Shown here piece by piece: positions 36,283 to 48,150 of a stretch of DNA of 64,000 nucleotides; the first letter of the stretch is position 1; each line of letters starts with the position of its first letter. Under the pieces are notes generated by a model. It was given only the letters and a program-made list of their open reading frames with translations. It searched no databases and was not told the DNA's origin. The stretch is from NCBI GenBank assembly GCA_950295325.1, contig OX485803.1:61393554-61457553 (forward strand), read 5' to 3'. The position numbers were made by a program, and so were the translations under genes. The DNA is from Polytrichum commune. Lineage: Eukaryota > Streptophyta > Polytrichopsida > Polytrichales > Polytrichaceae.

Positions 36283-37613
36283 CATTGCTGCAAAAACCGG
36301 TTTGGAGCCCCCGAAGACGTTGAAGATGAAGTCCCCCTCTTCGTGAGGGTCCTCATCATTCGCAGGTAAAAATCCATCCGCAGCTCATCCGCGGGGTAGT
36401 TGGCGTACTTCGCCTCGTCGTACAAGCTTCTGCTGGTGCCCAACCCTTCTGGGACTTGGAAAAGCTTTTCCATCCGGGCTATAGGATGGTTTGGCACCTT
36501 CAGCAGCTCAGCTTTGTACACGAAGTACAAGCACAACACACAGACTATCTTCGTCTTCTTGTCTTTCAATGAGCTGTACGCCCCCTCCGCCGGTGCAGCA
36601 ACGTAATGAGATTTTGAGACGGCGTACTCTGGTTGCAATTTACGCACGATCTCGTACACCTGCTCCGCCCTCCTGTCCTCGACAATCCACAACCAGACGT
36701 CGACCTCCCTGAATTTGGGGCTGGTGTAGTCCACGAACTTGTTGAAAAACGGCTCGTAAAACGGGGTGCTCATTGTCCCCTCGAATGATGCTCCAGGAAT
36801 GTTCCTGAAGTCTATCATTCCGAAGGGGAAGCGGTCCCCGGCTGCAGTCCTGATCGCCTTCCTAGCATCAGAGCCCGGCCAACCTTGGATCTTTAGAGGC
36901 TCGAGGGAGACCAAGTTGAAGTGAGCTTCGCCCTCGAACCTGACGATCTTCTTCTCCTTTATAAAGTTGGAGAAGGCACGCGCGGAGTGTTCGGGAAGCG
37001 CCCGGTTCCTCCCACCCTTCACGAACTTGGACTTGAGGAAATCGTCTCCCGCCTCCCTCATGAGTGCCGCCATGGACGCACTGGTGAACTTGTACTCGGC
37101 TTTGAATGCCCTCCAGTGCGCCTCGTCAACCTCTCCGTCCACGATGAGCTTCTTCTCGGGCACCAGCTTGTGCAGCTCTTGGACGATGGTCGTCTTCTTC
37201 TTCCTGTTCTCCGTCCATTCCTTCAAGGTGTAGCATGAAGGGACGAACATCTTAGGCTTCGTGAAGACGATCTTCGGGTGAACCCAGCATCTCTCCGCCG
37301 TCGGCTGCATGTGGAGGATGTGGGACGCCGCCTTTCTCACCTCTGTCTCCGAGAGACCTTGAAGAGCTCTGAAGAACTCCCTCACCAGTGGCTTCATTTG
37401 CTTGAAGCGCGTAGTCTGGTTGTACAGAATGCCGGTGTCGGGATCGATGAGGTCTCCCATCTCGTGTTTTTCGAAGACAGTCTTTCATTTTGTCCACACG
37501 GAGTCGGACGCTGTGATCAAGTAGATTTCTCCTCTTAGCTCGTTATATTTTTTTTGTTTGTGGCTAGCGTTGTCAATAGAGGAGAATTTATTGATCATCT
37601 GATATTTGAAGTC
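36283..37613 (-). pseudogene. Inner giant gene, exon 2: uncharacterised middle domain (stop and frameshift)
   Basis: Bounded by acceptor TGTACAG and donor ATG|GTAAGA, phase 0. The length is one base short. A TGA at 37,485-37,487 falls where the outer copy has Trp in LWKKIF, so TGG-to-TGA is inferred. A one-base loss near 36,333-36,345, at a run of five C on the plus strand, shifts the frame; beyond it GDFIFNVFGGSKPVFAAM matches the outer GGVVINLFGGLKPIAAAL. Core motifs are DFRNIPG, VWLWIVEDRR and LRMDFYL. The domain is conserved between the two copies but unknown to me. Confidence 0.7.
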
Positions 37614-37930
37614 CTGTACATGAAGTCAAGAACATATGTTAGAGAACACATCATGAAAAAAATGGAACAGCAGTTTGGGTCGATCGACCCAAACTTTAAA
37701 TCTGATGAAGACTATAAGACAATCCAGCAGTTTGGGTTGATCGACCCAAACTTTAAATCTGATGAAGACTATAAGACAATCCAAGAGTTTGGGTCGATCG
37801 ACCCAAACTTTAAATCTGATGAAGACTATAAGACAATCCAAGAGTTTGGGTCGATCGACCCAAACTACAAAACTTGCGAAGAAAATAAAACAATACAAGA
37901 GTTTGGGTCGATCGACCCAAACTTACTCAC
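37614..37930 (-). other. Intron 1 of the inner giant gene, with a 57-bp palindrome array
   Basis: Donor GAG|GTGAGTAAG, acceptor TGTACAG|GAC, 317 bp, phase 0. Almost the whole intron is the array listed next. Confidence 0.8.
37674..37921. repeat. Family B palindrome array, exact 57-bp period (5 units)
   Basis: Palindromes start at 37,674, 37,731, 37,788, 37,845 and 37,902, all with AT centres; the second has one arm change (GGTTGA). The spacer between copies is nearly constant (TTAAATCTGATGAAGACTAT and so on). The last palindrome begins only a few bases from the splice donor. Confidence 0.97.
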
Positions 37931-39256
37931 CTCCCATTTTGGGTTCTTGTCTTTTGCATTCTCCCTTTCCTTGGGAGGCCTGCCATAGAACTCCCACACA
38001 TCCCTCGAGGCCATTATATTCCTAATCCAGGATGCCTGATACGCCCTCTTTTTATTCCCCATGTTGAAAAACCTGGAGATGTCACTGAGGACGGTCTCGT
38101 TGTCCGACCAAACCACCAGTGCCTTCCATACCTTCAGCTTCTCCTTCTGGTTGTTGGGGTCGTCCCATTCAGTCATCAGCTGGATTTTTTTGGAGGCCTC
38201 GACACTGTGCTGGCCGTCAATCAACCAGAAATCTCCTTTAGAAATCGCCGGCCACATATCAGCCGTAGGCATTCTTTTTAGCCCCTGGGGCATCACGACA
38301 ATTGTCTGCCTGTCGTCCTTGAACTGCCCGCCCAAGATTTGAGCGACCATCCAGTCAACATAGGCATCCTCCTTGGCTCGGACACACTTTTCAGGTGGCG
38401 CAAGGTGGCATTGTGCAATGTTCACCTCGAACTTGAAGTCCCTGCCCATGAAGAAGCAATGGAGGCATTTCGTCTCAAAATTGTCGTTGATTTTCTGAAT
38501 TTCCCCAGCATCAACCTCTTGGCCAGGCTTGGGCATCCGCAACTCTGGCGAAACTGGCTCGGTGGTCATGACTGATGACTCCCTTGCCCTTTTCGACGGG
38601 GTCGTCTGCCGGCTTCCTGAAGGAGTTGGCGTCTCGCTGTCAGCCGGAGTCGAGGTAGTGCTCAGTCTTCTAGAATCTGCCGGAACTGCCAGCGGAATCC
38701 TCACAGATTGGGGTCTGGAGGAACCTGCTCCTTCTTCTGTCTTGGCCTTCCGCCTGACAGGCTGTTGCGTTTTTGGTTTGCTTTGCAATGTTTTATTCAA
38801 AACCGTGATTGCTTGTTTCAGTTTTGTGAACCTGCTAGCGACCTTGGTGTTCGATACAGTGCCATCTATGAAGATGGTCTCCGGTTTTATTATCTCCGGG
38901 TCAACGCACGTCTCCTTGGCGTATAGGGGGTCGAAAGCCTCGGAGAATTGGTGCATGAACATATGCACGTTCTGCACTGCGGAGTTTTCTAGAATAACGT
39001 CAACGTGCTCCCCGAGAGCTTGGACGGAAGCAACCTCCCATCCCGTCAGCGTTGCCCAGGTGTGTTGCTCGTGGGTCCCCACTTTCACCACGAACAAGAG
39101 CTTGTACTGGGAGGCTTTCACAACCTGAACGGACCACGCAAGAAAGATCCCGTCCTTTGGGACGTATGAGTCGTCCTGTGGAGTTTCGTACTCCTCCCAA
39201 AGGTGGTCTGGGGCGAGCATGAACCACCTCTCTCCAGGTCTCTTTTTAGTGGCCAT
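37931..39256 (-). CDS. Inner giant gene, exon 1: ParB/DGQHR-like N-terminal region
   Basis: An intact 442-codon exon. The ATG at 39,256 directly follows an acceptor-like TTACAG, so a non-coding upstream exon is likely. The N-terminal part is beta-rich (IFLAWSVQVV, LLFVVKVGTHEQ). The middle is Lys/Pro/Ser/Thr-rich with a possible nuclear signal (PSKRARE). The C-terminal part carries KGDFWLIDGQHSVEASKKI near residue 348, VWKALVVWSDNE and RDVWEFYGRP. This matches exon 1 of the outer gene block for block, although overall identity is low, so the two proteins are old paralogues. I infer a DNA-binding ParB-like role, perhaps on the element's own palindromes. Confidence 0.7.
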
Positions 39257-39283
39257 CTGTAAGTCCAGAAACAAAATTGTTAG

Positions 39284-39732
39284 TTTAGGTCGATCGACCC
39301 AAAGTTTTTCAACTTGGATTGAACATCAGTGCAAATTGAAGGGTGCTCTACTGGCCATCATGAATAGGTTTGGGTCGACCGACCCAAACCCAAGCCTCGA
39401 ATAGCCTAATCGTATAAGAATTATTGGTAGAGTTCGGGTCTTCAGAATATGAATATATTGAATATTGTGTAGTGGTCAAATTATCCAACAGGAGAGCAAT
39501 TTTTGGTGACCTTCTAGGGCTGCGCTGGACGTATGTGGACATGCCAACAAATATCAGACGATTTCAAATTATAGCCATTTGAATATAATTTCTTGTTGAT
39601 GGTGGGAAGGATGTTTATTTTGGGATATTGGATTTGTAGGTTGCAGAGTTTGGGTCGTTCGACCCAAACCAGCTGCAGAGTTTCGGTCGAGCGACCCAAA
39701 CCAGCTGCAGAGTTTCGGTCGAGCGACCCAAA
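39284..39732. repeat. Family B palindromes upstream of the inner giant gene (5 copies)
   Basis: At 39,284 (one arm change), 39,369 (centre AC), 39,649 (TT), 39,681 and 39,713 (both AG, TTTCGG arm). The last three are spaced 32 bp with CAGCTGCAGAG spacers. They lie immediately 5' of the leftward gene, as in the outer element. Confidence 0.95.
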
Positions 39733-39960
39733 CTAGCTGCCCAGTTAATTCTTTATGGGTTTGGGGTTTTATATAGAGGTTTCGGGCGTCTACCGAAACC
39801 GTAGTGTTTCAATATTCACCCATAATGTTTTACGCTGCATATACAATGCTTATGCATTGTATATGCATGAAGACCCTAAAGGCTAAGAAGCAGGTTATGT
39901 TGAGTGAGATAAGTTACCTTGATGCAAGCTCTGCCAATCTGATTCTTAGAATCAGATTAC
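39733..39960. other. Probable promoter or leader region of the inner giant gene
   Basis: No gene is seen. On the minus strand this lies upstream of the gene's first exon, between its palindromes and the tandem repeats. No specific promoter element could be fixed. Confidence 0.3.
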
Positions 39961-40545
39961 ACCTGAACACTCAGATATCACTAACATTCACTAAAATTCC
40001 ACTCACTAGATTTCACAAACAACTCACACACACTTCAAAACAACAAAAACACTCTGAAATCACTACAAGGGCGCACTTTAAAACAAAAACACACTCCTAA
40101 CCAACAAACACACTCTGAAATCACTCAATGCTCGTATTTTTAAACAAAACAACACTCCTAAACAACAAACACACTATGAAATCACTCAATGCGGATACTT
40201 TTACACAAAAACACTACCCTACTACAATCACTCCTAAACCCTTACAAGAAGAAGAGAGAATGAGAGACGGCGAGAAGAATGAGAGAAGAGAGAATGAGAG
40301 TATGAGAGAATGAGAGAATGAGTGTAAGTCGAAAGGCGCCACTTCCAGTCCTAACCAACAAACACACTCTAAAATCACTCAATGCTTGTATTTTTAAACA
40401 AAACAACACTCCTAAACAACATACACACCCTGAAATCACTCAATGCGCATATTTCTACACAAAAACACTTCCCCAACCCGTAAACACACTCTACAATCAC
40501 TCCTAAACCCTTACAAGAAGAAGAGAGAATGAGAGAAGAGGGTTA
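39960..40545. repeat. A/C-rich tandem repeats
   Basis: Units with AACAAACACACTCTGAAATC followed by ACTCAATGC recur about every 60 bp, with AAACCCTTACAAGAAGAAG occurring twice (near 40,237 and 40,505). They sit at the same relative place as the CACATTCAAA repeats of the outer element. Confidence 0.8.
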
Positions 40546-42260
40546 CAAGAATCAGAGAGGTGGAAAGGAATGAGAGAGAGAATGTGGGAAGCGGCGTTAG
40601 GCGGAGGCGCCGCTTCACGACAAGGTGAGAAATGAGGGAGAGAAAGGAGGGAGCTTGGCGCGGAGGGAGTTAAATAGACAAAGCGAAGGGTCGCCATGGG
40701 ACCCAATCTGGGCCATGGGAGCGCCCCGAGCCCATCTACGGCTCACAAGCCTCGCGGGCAGCCACCCTGCCATGTGTCAACACCTTATTGGTGATGGTGG
40801 CTACCCGAGGCTTCTGGGGTGCACACTTGGCGCCTAGCGGCCACCCGGCCTCCTGCCCGCCGAAGCCCGGCCCCGGCCTTCTAAGCCGCTATCTATAGCG
40901 GCTTAGCCCAAAAATCGAAAAGCAACATAGCCTAAGGTATTGCACAAAATTAACACCATCACCAACTCTGATTTTAATGGTGTTCAATTCAATGGTCCCG
41001 CGTTGGAATTGCTTACATCATAGAATGAATCCATTATTTGTTTTAGTATTTGAATATTGTAGTCATATGGAGTAAGATGAGAGCGATACAAAGTCTAAGA
41101 GGAGTATTTCATAAGTATATTGCAATCCTCAAATGCAATTGCACGGTGCAACAATTAAAATATGGTGACAATTTACATGGTCAAGGGTTTAGACTAAGTG
41201 CTCTCTATTGTAATTTCTATAACCCAAGTTCGTAGAAGATAAGGCTCTAGCCTACAATGGATATTACCCACCCAAGTAGCATTAAATTCAACATTTATAT
41301 CAGTACATAGAAGTTGACATTTGAAGTACATGGGAGATACACAAAGATTACAAATTTATCTACTGCAACCCCATGGAGTTCAACATCATATGAAGCCATG
41401 TAAGCATTAAGCTTGATGTTCGATGATCCCTCCAACCTAAACCCTAAACCCTAAACACCGCAAGCCTTAAATGAATGGCACATAAGGTTAAATGACAGGG
41501 CCTTAGTGCTTGTAGTTTCCAATACAAATGTATATTGTCTTGACAACATCCTAATCATATGTGCTCACGATCATGTCAACCAATATTAAGTTATAACAAT
41601 GTCTGTCTAAAAAGAAGAGTATAATAACTTGATTATAGTATATATGATCTTCATACTAGATTTCAAATGGACTTCATGATAGTTTCAAACATCCTTGAAA
41701 GAGTGAACTAAAAAGTCTTATTCGTGATGGAATTCCCATTAATGCCTTTCACATAGGTTATCCATTGCCACACTTGTATGTTGGACAATGGATCAACGTT
41801 GTGTGCACACATTACAAACGTCACATGTTCTTTTAAAGTTTTTCTCATTTTATTGTTGCAAATTGAAAGTTGGCCAATTTATTCAAATTTGTCATGAGAT
41901 CAATTCCTTGTTTTCAATGTATAAGTCCTCATGTGAAAGTCTTCATAACGACATAAACTGTAATTGTATTTGGTGGCTTCAGCTATATGAAGTTTCATAA
42001 TGTTGCCACATATATTGTCAAGATATTATTTGAAATAAACCATAATATTTGAGTCCAAGTAGAGTAATATCCTGGAAGTACATAATTTAATTTGTATGCA
42101 ATGCATCAATGTGAAGTTGTGGAGGATGGGTTCTCAAAATCAGTTATCAAATATCATTTTCTTCCCAATGGTGCATGTCATAGGCACATAAAATGAGACA
42201 GTCTACCCCCATCAACAATAATTTTAATTTTTTTGACAAATATTGTTATAGGATATTGGA
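40546..42260. other. Gene-free intergenic region of the inner element
   Basis: A GC-rich patch at 40.58-40.91 kb is followed by AT-rich DNA. The open frames are short and without motifs. A telomere-like tract is listed separately. Confidence 0.5.
41436..41456. repeat. Telomere-like (CCCTAAA)n tract
   Basis: About three copies of the plant telomere heptamer. Similar interstitial tracts lie at 43,012-43,031, 51,712-51,736 and 59,629-59,646. Confidence 0.9.
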
Positions 42261-42264
42261 AGAT

Positions 42265-42690
42265 ATATTGGAGATCTTTCTTTATCATTTTTTTTCCATA
42301 TCCTTACTAACACTATATTCAAACATGTAACTTCAACATATTACCATAGATAATATTGAGTGTTTGAGTTTACAATGTTTGATGTTACTTACTTTCATAG
42401 TGGTATTAGTATTGAGTAGATGCGTTCGTATTTAGTGTATCAAACTCTAAATATGTTATGAACTAAACTCCTAAACCCAACTACACAAAATATGATATCT
42501 AGTGTTTGATACCCTATATACAAGCGCATGCACTAAATATCAATAACCATATGAAAGTCAGTGACATAAAATGTAAACTCTCACAATAAGTATCATCTAT
42601 GGTAATATGTGGAATTTACATGTTTGCAATTAGTGTTAGGAAGGATGTGAAAAGAAAAAATATACGTGAAAGTAGAAGGTAAGCGACACA
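42265..42690. mobile_element. Foldback miniature element
   Basis: The left arm (about 42,290-42,480) and the reverse complement of the right arm (about 42,480-42,670) align over roughly 180 bp with scattered changes. Examples are CATATCCTTACTAACACTA versus CACATCCTTCCTAACACTA, and CATATTACCATAGAT in both. There is no coding capacity. Exact ends and target duplication could not be fixed. Confidence 0.75.
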
Positions 42691-43735
42691 TTTATGTGTA
42701 ACAGTAATTGTCAAAGATTTAAAAATTAATGTTGAGCATAGTAGGGTAGTAACAACACTAAATATAATGAAACACACACCCCATATTTTGTGTAGTTATT
42801 TCATCACGGAATTAGCAATGTCATTTGATGGTTGGCGCCACGAAGAGCCACGAAGGCCACACATTAGTAAACTTGAAGTGAACTTCAAGATGGATTCAAA
42901 TATCATTAACAGATTGAACTAAAAAGCGACATTGGTAGTTAGTATCCCTTTAACAACGTCCACATACGTTCCTCATTGGCACACTTGCATGCGAGATAAT
43001 AGAGCAATGTTCTAGGGTTTAGGGTTTAGGGGAGACAAATAAATAATTTTATTCATCACGACAATGGCCTCAAGCCTTGGAAACCCTTTCATAATTGCAG
43101 CCTCCAAATGGCCCAAACCCCACCTAAATAGGTTTACACTTGAAAGCATTGAATGGAGTTAAAATATTTGTTAAAATATACCGTCATGACACTTGAAAAA
43201 ATTAATGTGGCCGCCACCCTTCCTCCCAACGGCGTATGTCATATCCACACAAGACAAAAATAAATAAAAAATAAAAAATATCATAGACTAAGTCATATGA
43301 CGGCTGGGGTATCAGAGGGGCATTGAAAGATGCGCATTTTCTACTATAAAAAAAAAACGGGGAATTATGTCAGGAGGTTTGAAATAACCTCTGTAGGAGA
43401 ACAAGGCGGGAAAGGCATCCAATGAGGAAGTCCGAGAAACGGAGGTGGATAGTATAAAGGGACGCACCCCCCAAAAGTCTGTCCTTTTTTGCTCTTCTCC
43501 CACTCTTGAATTCGTAGAGAGAACTCTTAGTCGGAGCTATACTTCAAGGTTCGTGCATGCTGCCGTTCATTAGCACTTATCCACAGCATGCAAGTTCATT
43601 AGCACCTACCCACAGCATGGAAGCCCATCGTGAACTTTGCAATGAGCTTAAAAACAACACATTTCGGATTATCCGCCGCATTATCCGCCGCATTATCTGC
43701 CGGATTTTGAGGGTTTTAGCGTGACTCTTATCAGG
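42691..43735. other. Gene-free region left of the 79-bp array
   Basis: No supportable gene. It includes a telomere-like tract at 43,012-43,031 and a small GC-rich repeat (ATTATCCGCC units, 43,668-43,702). Confidence 0.5.
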
Positions 43736-44873
43736 TTTGGGTCGGTCGACCCAAACCCCTCCGCTACTGTGGGCGGGTTTCAGCCTGACCCTGATCAGGT
43801 TTGGGTCGGTCGACCCAAACCCCTCCACTAGTGTGGGCGGGTTTCAGCCTGATCCAAACCTATCCCCTCGTGAGGCAGGTACTAGAGTGGACAAGGAGCC
43901 CATCCTGGCCCTCAAGGTTTGGGTCGGTCGACCCAAACCTATACCCTCCTGAGGCAGGTACTATGGTGGACACGGAGTCCATCTTGCCCCTCAAGGTTTG
44001 GGTCGGTCGACCGAAACCTTTACTCTCATGAGGCAGGTACTAGGGTGGACACGGAGTCCATCCTGCCCCTCAAAGTTTGGGTCGGTCGACCCAAACCTAT
44101 CCCCTCGTGAGGCAGGGTCTAGAGTGGACAAGGAGCCCATCCTGGCCCTCAAGGTTTGGGTCGGTCGACCCAAACCTATCCCCTCGTGAGGCAGGGTCTA
44201 GAGTGGACAAGGAGCCCATCCAGGCCCTCAAGGTTTGGGTCGGTCGACCCAAACCTATACGCTCATGAGGCAGGTACTAGGGTGGACACGGAGTCCATCC
44301 TGCCCCTCAAGGTTTGGGTCGGTCGACCCAAACCTATACCCTCATGAGGCAGGTACTAGGGTGGACACGGAGTCCATCTTACCCCTCAAGGTTTGGGTCG
44401 GTCGACCCAAACCTATACCCTCATGAGGCAGGTACTAGGGTGGACACGGAGTCCATCTTACCCCTCAAGGTTTGGGTCGGTCGAGCCAAACCTATACCCT
44501 CATGAGGCAGGTACTAGGGTGGACACGGAGTCCATCTTACCCCTCAAGGTTTGGGTCGGTCGACCCAAACCCACCCCCACGTGAGGCAGGTACTAGGGTG
44601 GACTTTGAGCCCTTCATGCCCTATAAGGTTTGGGTCAACCCAAACCTTATCCCACAGTGGGCATGTACTAGGTTTGACACATCCCATTGCCCTTACATAA
44701 TTTGGGACGGTCTACCCAATCCATCCCCACTGTGTGGGTGCTCTCTGTTATGAGCCTGAACCCATCTTGCGAAAAGGTTTGGGTCGGTCGACCCAATTTA
44801 TCCCCACTGTTTGGATGGAGTCTGGATGACCATGATCCCATCGTGCCACAAGGTTTGGGTAGGTCGACCCAAA
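43736..44873. repeat. Family B palindrome array, 79-bp period
   Basis: Palindromes start at 43,736, 43,800, 43,918, 43,997, 44,076, 44,155, 44,234, 44,313, 44,392, 44,471 and 44,550 (79 bp apart from 43,918 on), then decayed copies at 44,629 (16 bp, centre lost), 44,701, 44,778 and 44,854. Nearly all have GT centres. Spacers carry GTGAGGCAGGTACTAGGGTG and similar. The array ends about 210 bp before the start codon of the DUF7869-type gene, so it covers that gene's promoter region. Confidence 0.97.
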
Positions 44874-45086
44874 CCCAAACCCACTGTGTGGATGGGCTCT
44901 AAATGATAGTGTGTCCACTGGCCAACCCAAACCTTTACAAAGCCAATGGCATAGCATTCATATGAACATGTATGAACACTGTGTATTTGCAATATTGTTT
45001 ATATAAGATGGTTTTTGTATTATTCGATTGGAACCTACAATTTTGTGGTTTCTTGATAAGGTTCAATGTTCATGTGTGTAGGCAGA

Positions 45087-46530
45087 ATGAATGGGTTTAG
45101 TGAAAGAGGGGATTGGTCATCTGAAGATATGGCCACTTGGCCATCTGCATCTGAGGATGAGATAGACATTGTCGGGGAGGATACTTTGGCTGACAGTGCA
45201 GATGAAGATCATTTGGATTTACCTTCGCCTTCCGTACCGCAATGTCCCATTGCTGAATGTACGGGACTCTCAAGGGCTTCATGGGTGAATTTGGAGGTGG
45301 TACTTCTTAATGACAGTGGAGTTGTTGTGGCGGAGGGGATTTGTCGCAACACCCATCCACAAGATTGCATTGATGAAAACCCGCTTGGCACCGAGGACGT
45401 TGGGGTTGTCATATTGGAGTCGCTCGTTCATTCCGAGGTGGATCCCACTCATAGGTTCTCCCTCCGGAGGTGGCCATTGAGGAATGTCACGATTGATGGT
45501 GTTTCCTTGTGTGAACATGAGCAACGACACTTGCAAATCCAAAAAGAGCAGCAATCAAACATGCGGCCACGCAAGGGTCAAAGAAAGTACGATACATTGG
45601 CACGTCCTGCTCTGTCTGCAACTGATTGTAAACGTCAAAGGTTGCTCGGGGAGGAGTCCATTAGAGAAGTTGCCACAAAAGATTGTTGTGTGCATCGTCG
45701 TTGCCAATTGTTTCCCCGGGATAAATTGTTGGCCATCCGCGAAGAAATGTGGCTTGGTGATTTCCGTCTAAGATCCACCAAAAAACTTGATGTGCATAGG
45801 GCGATACATATGAATGGGGCGGGTCGCAAGGTCATCACCATTGAGAGCATAGACGTGTGTTGCAAGGCATGGTACACCATTCATGGTGTGTCGAAAGCGG
45901 ACTTTTATAGACAAGCTGCTTATGCCAAGGAAGGCCGCCGGTCCCGTCACCATGGGAACGTGGGTTTAAAGAAACCTAGGGAAGCAACAAGGCAAGCAAC
46001 GGCCACTCTAGCAACCATAATTGTCCCACTTGCCGATGCAATGCCGCACAAAACACGCACACTCACAACTGCTGAAAAGGTTGTGGAGAAAGTTCTTCCC
46101 ACAGGCACAAAATGGAAAGACATATTGTTGGATGTAAATGCAGTTGGGGAGAAGATTGGGTTGGAGCCAATTTCATCGTCAAAATTAAGTGCAATCAAGA
46201 AAGCAAACTTCAGCGAATACATTACAAAAAGACGAGGGGACAAATTTGCAAGGTGCTCTAATTGCGAGAAGTTGAAGCGCCTTCGGGATGCACACACGAT
46301 GGGTACCGAGTCGTTTGCGGTGCATCAATTGAACTATTTCAAGCACGTAAACATGCAAGAGGCACACCGTAATGATTACTACACAAATAGAGCGTTGTCC
46401 ATCTCCAGGCCCTTGGAAGTTCTTACGGTCATCCATGACAAAATGGACCATGCCAAGACAGCCTCCCCATGTTTTGCAAAACGAATCAAGGCCACGGATG
46501 GGTTTTTTAAATTGCATGTATCGGTTACAG
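45087..46530 (+). CDS. Inner DUF7869-type gene, first coding exon (transposase candidate)
   Basis: The start is the ATG at 45,087, just after an acceptor-like TGTGTAG at 45,081; the donor is ACAG|GTGATC. It encodes an acidic N-terminus, a conserved module (EGICRNTHPQDC, then DVGVVILE), a Cys-rich region with CCVHRRCQLF, VCCKAWYTIHGVSKADFYR and a CSNC pair (probable zinc-binding DNA recognition), and the first motif of the catalytic-like core, VIHDKMDHAKTASPCF. All blocks recur in the outer copy. The frame is open throughout this exon. It probably acts in the nucleus on the element's ends. The transposase role is inferred from the domain pattern and from its presence in both elements. Confidence 0.75.
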
Positions 46531-46662
46531 GTGATCTTCGAAACAATGTTGACATACCCTAAATATTGTTGTATTTTATTATGTGATGTACTTGAGAACA
46601 TTGATTCACTCAAAACGATTTAGACATACATAGATACTAATCACTTTGGGTTGGCATTGTAG

Positions 46663-48150
46663 GAATGATTGCACATGGACACGGTGATGTCAAGTTTGCC
46701 CATTATGCTCTTGATTTGTATCCAGCAGATTCAAACCACACGATAGGGTCATTTGCAAGGCTTTTGCGTGATTTAGAGAAACCGCCAGCCTATTCTTCAG
46801 GATTGTTATTTGAAAATACGGGTTCAATACCTTTATATGAAGCAGTGATGGATGGAAAAGATGTATGCTTGCATTCGTTGCCCGAACCACCCAGTGAACC
46901 CGTGATAGCCAAGAAGTTGCCCCCCACTTTGCGTGTCCAATTGGACAATTGTGCCAAGGACAATAAAAGTAGATATGTATTTGCATATTGGTCGTTGTTG
47001 GTTGCGAAAGGCATTTTCAAGGAGGTTTTTGTGTCCTTCCTATTGGTAGGCCACACGTACGACGATATTGATGCATCTTTTGGACGGTGGAGCATGAAGT
47101 TGCAGGGAGGAGGATTTTCCTACAATCCCGTTATTGATGAAGTCGTACATGGATTTGGAGAACGTTCCCGTCATCCCCCATATGATTGAGGAGGTGCCAG
47201 ACTTCAAGGCATTTATAGAACCTTATATTCGAAGTGGAGCTCATCGATTGATTGGCCATACGAAGGTACAACAATTCCGGTTCTACATGCGTGACGATGG
47301 TGTCCCGGCCATGCAATACAAGTTGTTGTGCACGACACAAGACTGGAGCCCGCCAGAGGGTCTCCTTGTGTGGTGCGTGGATGCGGATGGGAAGACCATG
47401 TTACCGGATGGAGAGCCTAGGCCTTGCAAGCCAATAGCCATGAAGAATTTGGAGGATATTTTGAAAGGTATATCAGGCTTCATTCAATATTGGGAGAGTT
47501 TGAAGATAGCGGATGTTGGCGGATCATGTTGGCATCGTTATGGGAGTTGGATACATTATTGGACACGTGTTCGTGCGGCCTTGGCAGACCTCCACCAAGA
47601 TAGCCCTCATCCTTTGAGGCACGGATTTTGGCCACAAACTCGTATTGATGTACAAGCTTCGGAGGCTAGTCTTTTGAGTAATGGAGAGGTTCGTGAGGAG
47701 TTTGATATGGACGACCATTACGTTGGGCCTGCTAGTCAACGTCCCCCACCATCTTTCCGCATTGCAGTGGATTGTCATGAAGGTTATATGCTCATTTTGC
47801 GTCCTGGAGATGAGACATATGCAAAGCCAGTGTGGGTGGCAAGAGCTTTGTCCAATCCAAATTTTGTATCTTCCAGCCCTCATTTTTGACAAATACAAGT
47901 AGAGTACTACCGACCGACAGCACGGAATGAAGATGTTGTTCGGCATTATACAGGCTGGGATACAAACCAACACTTTCGGTGGAAGGTGGATTCTGAGCAC
48001 GGTCCATCTTGGGTAGATACAGATTCCATATTCATAGCATGGAAACCACGGAAAAATCATAGTGGATCAGTGTCCATCCCTCAAAAGTACATAACTTTTG
48101 CAAAAGACAACCTTGCTCGGATCGCAGAAGAAGCAACCCACGTTGAATGA
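46663..48150 (+). pseudogene. Inner DUF7869-type gene, last exon (frameshift and stop)
   Basis: Begins after acceptor TTGTAG; the split Gly codon is completed across the intron. Core motifs are IAHGHGD, RVQLDNCAKDNKSRYVFAYW and LVGHTYDDIDASFGRWS, so the Asp-containing blocks matching the outer copy are present. One extra G in the run at 47,105-47,107 shifts the frame; after it FPTIPLLMKSYMD aligns with the outer protein. A TGA at 47,887-47,889 stands where the outer protein has Arg, so CGA-to-TGA is inferred. The frame then runs on to a TGA at 48,148. The gene is thus broken twice, or once if the extra G is a sequencing error. Confidence 0.8.

Noticed and set aside
42308-42323. AACACTATATTC inside the foldback element, like the start of the inner inverted repeat
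   Set aside because: Only 12 bases match, the other arm reads AACACTAATTGC, and there is no GAGACTTT or 4-bp duplication. Treated as coincidence.
43736-44584. Overlapping ~63-codon frames across the 79-bp array
   Set aside because: They are repeated shadows of the palindrome array, restarting at each unit, with no independent coding signal.
43736-44873. CRISPR-like array
   Set aside because: Regular repeats and spacers superficially fit, but the spacers are also repeats, the host is eukaryotic and there are no cas genes.
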